A stretch of DNA of 64,000 nucleotides from the NCBI RefSeq assembly GCF_011303555.1, contig NZ_CP049868.1:4092001-4156000 (forward strand), in the 5' to 3' direction. The notes beneath the pieces are model-generated. The model ran no database searches and was not told the origin of the DNA. It saw only the letters and a program-made list of their open reading frames with translations. Made by a program: the position numbers and the translations under genes. The stretch comes from Pedobacter sp. HDW13 (GTDB taxonomy: Bacteria > Bacteroidota > Bacteroidia > Sphingobacteriales > Sphingobacteriaceae). Shown here piece after piece: positions 59,930-64,000 of the stretch; position 1 is the first letter of the stretch; each line of letters opens with the position of its first letter.

Positions 59930-61711
59930 CTAGTCTTCAATAATCAGCTGGCTAACCGGATTTTTAATGACGTGCAAACCATCGTTAATTAATTTAGTAT
60001 GATCAGGCTCCTTACTGGCTTTAATTTCCAAATAAACCTGTATTTCTTTCTCTAGCTGATGATAGATCTTTTTGTGGTAAACAATTTCGAGCACCTCTAA
60101 AGCGCATAGCCAATCTTGCCTGTGGTTTAGCTTTAAATCGTCAAAAACCTGGGCAAGCTGATCTGAATTTTCACCACTCTCCCGTATCCCGCGAACGGTT
60201 TTATAAAGTTCGTGCAGTTTCAGTGTTTTAGCATCATAGGTAATTTGATGTGTTTTTTCATCACTGATCAGGGTAATGGCTTCGTAGGCATCTTTATCGG
60301 CTGCACCATTAAATACAGAGATGATTTCGGCACCAACTGCCATATCGTAAATGCCCCATTCAGGCCTGAATAAAACATTACCATTACTTTCGGTAACTGT
60401 ACAATCGCTAAAGGCAATTAAAATAACTTTATTGTTTTCTTTTAAAATTTCTTTAACGCGGCCAACAACTTTAATTCCACTATCAAAAAGTAGTTCGGTT
60501 TGGTTGTCAATGCTTATTCCGGCACTTTCCAGGTCTGCAGCACTAAAATCTTCTAATAGCTGGCTGGTATTTTTAAGCTTGCCCACTGGCGATGAAAAAC
60601 CATCAACATGGTAATCTTTGCCATGACCTTTAAGCTGTTCACCATTAAAAGCCAGGGCCGATGGGCCGGTTGTTTTAATGAAGGTAACTTCATCATCAGG
60701 GTTTATACCCATATCGGTAAAAATGCCGCTCACCTGTAAGCCTGAACTATAAACGGCAGTAGCCACATTTTTGCAGGCAATGGCTTTCATGATACTTTCA
60801 GATCCACCACGCCTAAAAGCCATGGTATTGGCAAATTGTTCTAAAACATCGATCAGGTTTTGAAAAGTTTCGGTAACAAAAAGTTGAGGCTGGGGTTTGG
60901 TAATATCGTACTGATAATTAACCGTATCGATATTGTACCACAGTTTTTCTACATCGTTATGCATGCAGGTAGCACTTTCGCCAATTGATGAAAGTAAGCC
61001 GGCACCATAAATTTTAGGGTTTTCTAAAGTGCCAATCAGGCCGTATTCAACCGTCCACCAGTGCAGGCGGCCCAGAAGTGCCATTTCTGAAGGCTCACCC
61101 ATATTCTCGCTGATGTAACGCAGGTTTTTTTCGGCCTGGGCAATTTCAGTTGCATCTACATCTACCGCTTCTTTTAAAATAGAAAGCTTCCTAATGGCCT
61201 CGTAAAGTTCAAAATCTTTGGCCGAAAACATGGCTTTTGCACCGATTGAACCAAAATAGCTAAGGTAATTGTTATAATCTGTATCGGCTATAATTGGTGC
61301 ATGTCCGGCACTTTCGTGTATAATATCGGGTGCGGGGGTATATTCAATGTGGTTAATCTGGCGGATATCGGCAGCGATAACCAGCACCCGGTAAGCCTGA
61401 TATTCCATAAAAGCGGCTGGAGGAATAAAGCCATCTACTGTAACTGCTCCCCAGCCAATTTTGCCCAGGTTATCGTTCATGGTTTGCAAATCGGGGATAT
61501 GCTCAATGCTTAAACCAGCCCGTTGAAGGCCCTTTATATAGGGGTAGTAAGCCACGTTTTTAAGGTAACTGTAATTCTGGCGCATTACGTAACGCCAAAC
61601 AGCCTGATCGATAGGGGTGTATTTTTCGTAGTTCTGCGCTACAATAAATTGCTTTAAATGGTTGGGCAATTTTGCAACCTGCGCATTATTAAAATCGTTA
61701 AAATGGCTCAT
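59930..61711 (-). CDS. phhA: Phenylalanine 4-monooxygenase, long form
   Basis: Iron and pterin-dependent aromatic amino acid hydroxylase converting phenylalanine to tyrosine. 593 residues, about twice the length of the usual bacterial enzyme (260-300). The catalytic domain lies in about residues 30-310, with iron ligands H132 and H137 in PDIIHESAGHAP and E222 in WWTVEYGLIG. The C-terminal ~280 residues do not resemble the catalytic domain; they contain EVTFIKTTGPSALAFNGEQL and a helical end. With hppD, hmgA and the FAH gene nearby it feeds tyrosine breakdown. No aminotransferase or maleylacetoacetate isomerase is present. Confidence 0.92.
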   Translation of the reverse strand: MSHFNDFNNAQVAKLPNHLKQFIVAQNYEKYTPIDQAVWRYVMRQNYSYLKNVAYYPYIKGLQRAGLSIEHIPDLQTMNDNLGKIGWGAVTVDGFIPPAAFMEYQAYRVLVIAADIRQINHIEYTPAPDIIHESAGHAPIIADTDYNNYLSYFGSIGAKAMFSAKDFELYEAIRKLSILKEAVDVDATEIAQAEKNLRYISENMGEPSEMALLGRLHWWTVEYGLIGTLENPKIYGAGLLSSIGESATCMHNDVEKLWYNIDTVNYQYDITKPQPQLFVTETFQNLIDVLEQFANTMAFRRGGSESIMKAIACKNVATAVYSSGLQVSGIFTDMGINPDDEVTFIKTTGPSALAFNGEQLKGHGKDYHVDGFSSPVGKLKNTSQLLEDFSAADLESAGISIDNQTELLFDSGIKVVGRVKEILKENNKVILIAFSDCTVTESNGNVLFRPEWGIYDMAVGAEIISVFNGAADKDAYEAITLISDEKTHQITYDAKTLKLHELYKTVRGIRESGENSDQLAQVFDDLKLNHRQDWLCALEVLEIVYHKKIYHQLEKEIQVYLEIKASKEPDHTKLINDGLHVIKNPVSQLIIED

Positions 61712-61740
61712 TGGGTTAAGAAAAATAAGTTGGTCGATAG

Positions 61741-61771
61741 CAAAGTTAGGATGTAGTTTCTACCTAAGCAA
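61741..61771 (-). promoter_or_regulatory. Promoter of the phenylalanine hydroxylase gene
   Basis: On the minus strand TTG (61769-61771), 20-nt spacer, TAACTTTG (61741-61748), 29 bp before the ATG: a full Bacteroidota -33/-7 match. Confidence 0.65.
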
Positions 61772-61901
61772 GAAAGCAGGCGCATAAATTAACAGGTTAG
61801 GGTAATAAAGCTTTGGTTGAGTAAGCTTATGTTTTTAACAGTTAGCCCTAAAACAAAAATAGCAGCAGATTGGCAGCCAATTAAACCCGACTTAGTGAAA
61901 T

Positions 61902-61985
61902 CCCCGTAAGCCGAAGTATGAGGCGCTGCCTTGTAACGGGGACGGGACTGTGCTATCCGAAAAGCTACGTATTTGCTTTTCGGAT
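61902..61985. repeat. Hairpin-rich element between phhA and gtrA
   Basis: CCCCGT near 61902 pairs with ACGGGG near 61936, and ATCCGAAAAGC (61955-61965) pairs perfectly with GCTTTTCGGAT (61975-61985). The words CGGATAAAAT and GGGACT also occur in the gap at 29763-29830, suggesting a common dispersed element. Confidence 0.6.
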
Positions 61986-61989
61986 AAAA

Positions 61990-62497
61990 TCAGTGTTTCT
62001 TTTCTTTTTTGCTCCCTATTTTCTTTACGCTAAAGGTAAAATAATGCTGGTACAGGTAGCTGAAAAGGGCCATTAAAACCGATACCAATATACGTGAAAG
62101 CACTGCCAGCGTTGGATAATCTCTTAACAACTCGAGTAAAAACTTTAAAAGCACGTAGTTGGCCAGTATGTTAATAAACTGCAAATTTAAAAACCGGAAC
62201 AACTGAACCCTGCCTTTTAACTGGCTGTGCGTAAAGATGATATACTTGTTGAGCAAGAAGCTGGTTGGGATAGCGATAGAATAATCGACAAAAAGAGAAG
62301 CTGTTTCTCTTTGTACTACCAACAAGCCAAAATTTACTTCCTCAGTTTTGAAAATGAAAAAATAGGCAAAATAATAGCTTAATATGCCCAGTAACAAAGT
62401 TCCGCCCCTGTAGCCAAATACCTGAAATTATGCAGCGAAATATATTTTTTAAAAGGGGATGGAAAAAATCGATGAGGGCTAATATGGCTACGCGCAT
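61990..62497 (-). pseudogene. GtrA family membrane protein, two frameshifts near its start
   Basis: GtrA-like protein thought to flip or help transfer polyprenyl-linked sugars. The intact part, from 62397 down, shows LLGILSYYFAYFFIF, PTSFLLNKYIIFTHS and the last helices ending in a Lys/His tail. Upstream, the ATG at 62497 opens with MRVAILALIDFFHPLLK, 24 bp after a TACCTTTG -7 box; then the frame must shift once near the T6 run at 62445-62450 to give YISLHNFRYLATGAG and again at 62402-62408 to join GTLLLGIL. Restored length about 169 residues, usual for GtrA. Either a decayed gene or homopolymer errors. Confidence 0.75.
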
Positions 62498-62520
62498 TGT
62501 TGTTTTTATTGTTACGGCTG

Positions 62521-62528
62521 CAAAGGTA
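62521..62528 (-). promoter_or_regulatory. -7 box (TACCTTTG) of gtrA
   Basis: TACCTTTG on the minus strand, 24 bp before the ATG at 62497; it supports the upstream start. Confidence 0.5.
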
Positions 62529-62612
62529 AATTAATTTTTAAACTGTAGGATTTTGCCTAAAGTAAATTCCCTGGCTTTTTTTAAGACCTGGACCTTATAA
62601 AAATATTAAATT

Positions 62613-63302
62613 TTATTGGTTGTTGCTGTAAAAAGTAGGTTGGGCGACAAAATCAATAACCGTACAATAATTAAAGGATGGATGGGGCTGTATGCTAACG
62701 CCAACTGTGTTGAGTTTATATTTCTGATCTAATATATTGAAGCGATGGCCTAACGAAGGTACGCCACAATCTAAAAGTAGGTGGCAAACAATATCGAGGC
62801 TTTTGCTGTAACCAAAATCGATATTCTCGCTCATAGCCTTGTTGGGGAAATATCTGGACAGGCGTTTAGAAAATTTATCGCCGTTGCTGCTTTCGTGGGT
62901 ATCGAGGTTGTTGCGGTTTAAATCTGCAGCGTGGCCGCGACTTAGTGCCGTTAGTTTTTCATCGGGGTAAAACATGGGCAGGTTTTTTATGCCCTGCAAA
63001 TGTTTGTATAAGGAAGTATAGTAAGAGTTTGTACGCGTTATTTTTAGCTGATTGTAATTGCGGTATTGCCGTACATTGGCATTGTATTTATCGATGTAAT
63101 CTTCTAAAAATGTGTTGTAAAACCGTGGGCCATCCAGGCGGATGAGGTTCATTAACAGAATTACGTTTTTTTCTTCGTTAGTGAGGTAGCTGGCGTTTAC
63201 AGCAGTATTGGCCTTTCTGATTTCGGCATCTGACCATTCTTGGGCCGAAACTTTGTTGTAGCATAAAATAGATAATAACAGGGCTAAAAAAAGGCGGTGC
63301 AT
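62613..63302 (-). CDS. CAP-domain (SCP/PR-1) exported protein
   Basis: 229 residues from the ATG at 63302 (MHRLFLALLLSILCYNKVSAQ), a signal peptide; an in-frame ATG 12 codons upstream is less likely. The CAP fold is marked by LTALSRGHAADLNRNN, SENIDFGY and LGHRFNIL, supplying the two His and Glu of the cavity. Such proteins are secreted, in bacteria of unclear function, sometimes proteolytic or sterol-binding. Monocistronic; neighbours are gtrA and an SDR gene. Confidence 0.85.
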   Translation of the reverse strand: MHRLFLALLLSILCYNKVSAQEWSDAEIRKANTAVNASYLTNEEKNVILLMNLIRLDGPRFYNTFLEDYIDKYNANVRQYRNYNQLKITRTNSYYTSLYKHLQGIKNLPMFYPDEKLTALSRGHAADLNRNNLDTHESSNGDKFSKRLSRYFPNKAMSENIDFGYSKSLDIVCHLLLDCGVPSLGHRFNILDQKYKLNTVGVSIQPHPSFNYCTVIDFVAQPTFYSNNQ

Positions 63303-63456
63303 CCAGGTATGTTTGTCTTTGTATGTGGATAACGCCAATTGAAACCTTTTATTTTCCGGGAGGAGAAATTTAAAACAAATTTAACCGCAAAGGGAATCAC
63401 ATGGTAAAAGCTGTTTGCTTAGGCTCCATATACTTTGCGGTTAAAAATATCGGGGC

Positions 63457-64000
63457 TTATAAAAACATACCGCCCGATGCTTCAATGCGTTGGGCATTAA
63501 TCCACCGCGCATCTTCGGTGCATAAGAAGGCTATAATGCCACCAATATCATCGGGCAAACCTACACGGCCTAATGCTGTATTGGCTGCAATGCCGGCGTT
63601 CAACTGCTCGTTATCGCGTACTACGCCACCACCAAAATCGGTTTCGATTGCGCCTGGCGCAACAATGTTCGATCTGATCCCTTTGGCTCCTAATTCTTTA
63701 GCCTGGTATTTGGTTAAAGTTTCCATTGCACCTTTCATTGAGGCGTAGGCGGCATAACCGGGAGTTGAGAACCGGGCAAGTCCGCTTGATATGTTAATGA
63801 TGGCACCGCCATTATTTAAAACCGGAAGTGTTTTTTGGGTTAAAAAGAATGGTCCTTTAAACTGGATATCTACCAGTGTATCGAACTGCTCCTCGGTGGT
63901 TTCGGCAAAGGAGGCATGGATGCCAATACCTGCATTATTGATTAAAAAATCAAATTTTTCAGTATTAAAGGTGTTTTTTAACGTTGCTTTAACCTCTGCA
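63457..64000 (-). CDS. SDR family oxidoreductase, 5' end outside the window
   Basis: The gene runs off the right edge, leaving about 181 C-terminal residues. The frame is open through 64000 and includes LINNAGIG, the catalytic Ser in NISSGLAR and Y-x-x-x-K in YAAYASMK, then PGAIETDFGGG and the usual end EASGGMFL. A second SDR, distinct from the one at 58998. Substrate unknown. Confidence 0.9.
   Translation of the reverse strand, partial: AEVKATLKNTFNTEKFDFLINNAGIGIHASFAETTEEQFDTLVDIQFKGPFFLTQKTLPVLNNGGAIINISSGLARFSTPGYAAYASMKGAMETLTKYQAKELGAKGIRSNIVAPGAIETDFGGGVVRDNEQLNAGIAANTALGRVGLPDDIGGIIAFLCTEDARWINAQRIEASGGMFL

Noticed and set aside
62613..63302. A toxin or defence role for the CAP-domain protein
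   Set aside because: Nothing in the context supports it; it is a single exported gene of a broad family.

Overview
The window comes from a Bacteroidota chromosome, most likely a Pedobacter-like member of the Sphingobacteriaceae. This is inferred from gene content (GLPGLI-family protein, DUF4136 lipoprotein, DnaE with a built-in proofreading domain, long-form aromatic amino acid hydroxylase, surface glycan enzymes), from recurrent TAnnTTTG -7 promoter boxes, and from weak or absent Shine-Dalgarno sequences. I see no rRNA, tRNA, CRISPR array, phage or insertion sequence.

Layout. 1-6.2 kb: 3' part of rpoB, then rpoC and a strong terminator. 6.2-14.4 kb: a glycan-degradation block on the + strand (sulfatase, GxDLY-type SGNH esterase, GH16, GH20 hexosaminidase, GH29 fucosidase), the set expected for capped, sulfated, N-acetylhexosamine-rich glycans; no SusC/SusD pair is present. 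14.5-17.4 kb: DUF3467, then an outer-membrane FadL-type transporter paired with a lipidated SGNH hydrolase behind a palindromic operator. 17.5-21.3 kb: minus-strand tRNA maturation genes (tsaC/sua5, cca, miaA) plus an acidic-tailed PRiA4-like protein. 21.4-29.5 kb: mixed housekeeping and envelope genes (GLPGLI, DUF4136, GT4, dapD, Hsp15-like, EcsC, TlpA, guaD, OmpH). 30-33.2 kb: gyrB, then an autoregulation-ready padR and its membrane partner, which looks frameshifted. 33.3-40.4 kb: minus-strand bestrophin and Usp-like genes, a two-component system, SRPBCC, truncated haemoglobin, a retropepsin-like protease and mdh. 40.7-46.2 kb: lipocalin, dnaE fused to an epsilon-type exonuclease, trxA. 46.3-51.5 kb: a frameshifted PQQ-type sugar dehydrogenase, DUF58, a peroxiredoxin/DsbA-like pair, and a TonB C-terminal-domain protein. 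51.8-61.7 kb: phenylalanine/tyrosine catabolism through homogentisate (hppD, hmgA, a fumarylacetoacetase-like hydrolase and phenylalanine hydroxylase), scattered among unrelated genes. 62-64 kb: a twice-frameshifted gtrA, a CAP-domain protein and a partial SDR.

The less ordinary content is between the genes. At least three families of short dispersed repeats occupy the intergenic gaps: palindromes ending in CGTCAT/ATGACG, a family built on AAAGACTAAAGC and GCTTTGGTCTTTAAGC next to rpoB-rpoC and gyrB, and CCTxxxAGG-type perfect hairpins. Several clear operators can be read directly: triple PadR half-sites on a 15-nt period, a TetR-like palindrome on the fadL promoter, and LacI-like palindromes before the glycan operon. 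Three genes carry apparent single-base frameshifts at or near short homopolymers, which points either to recent decay or to homopolymer errors in the assembly. I did not find a clearly novel multi-gene system such as a defence island; the strongest leads are the repeat families, the operators and the composition of the glycan block.
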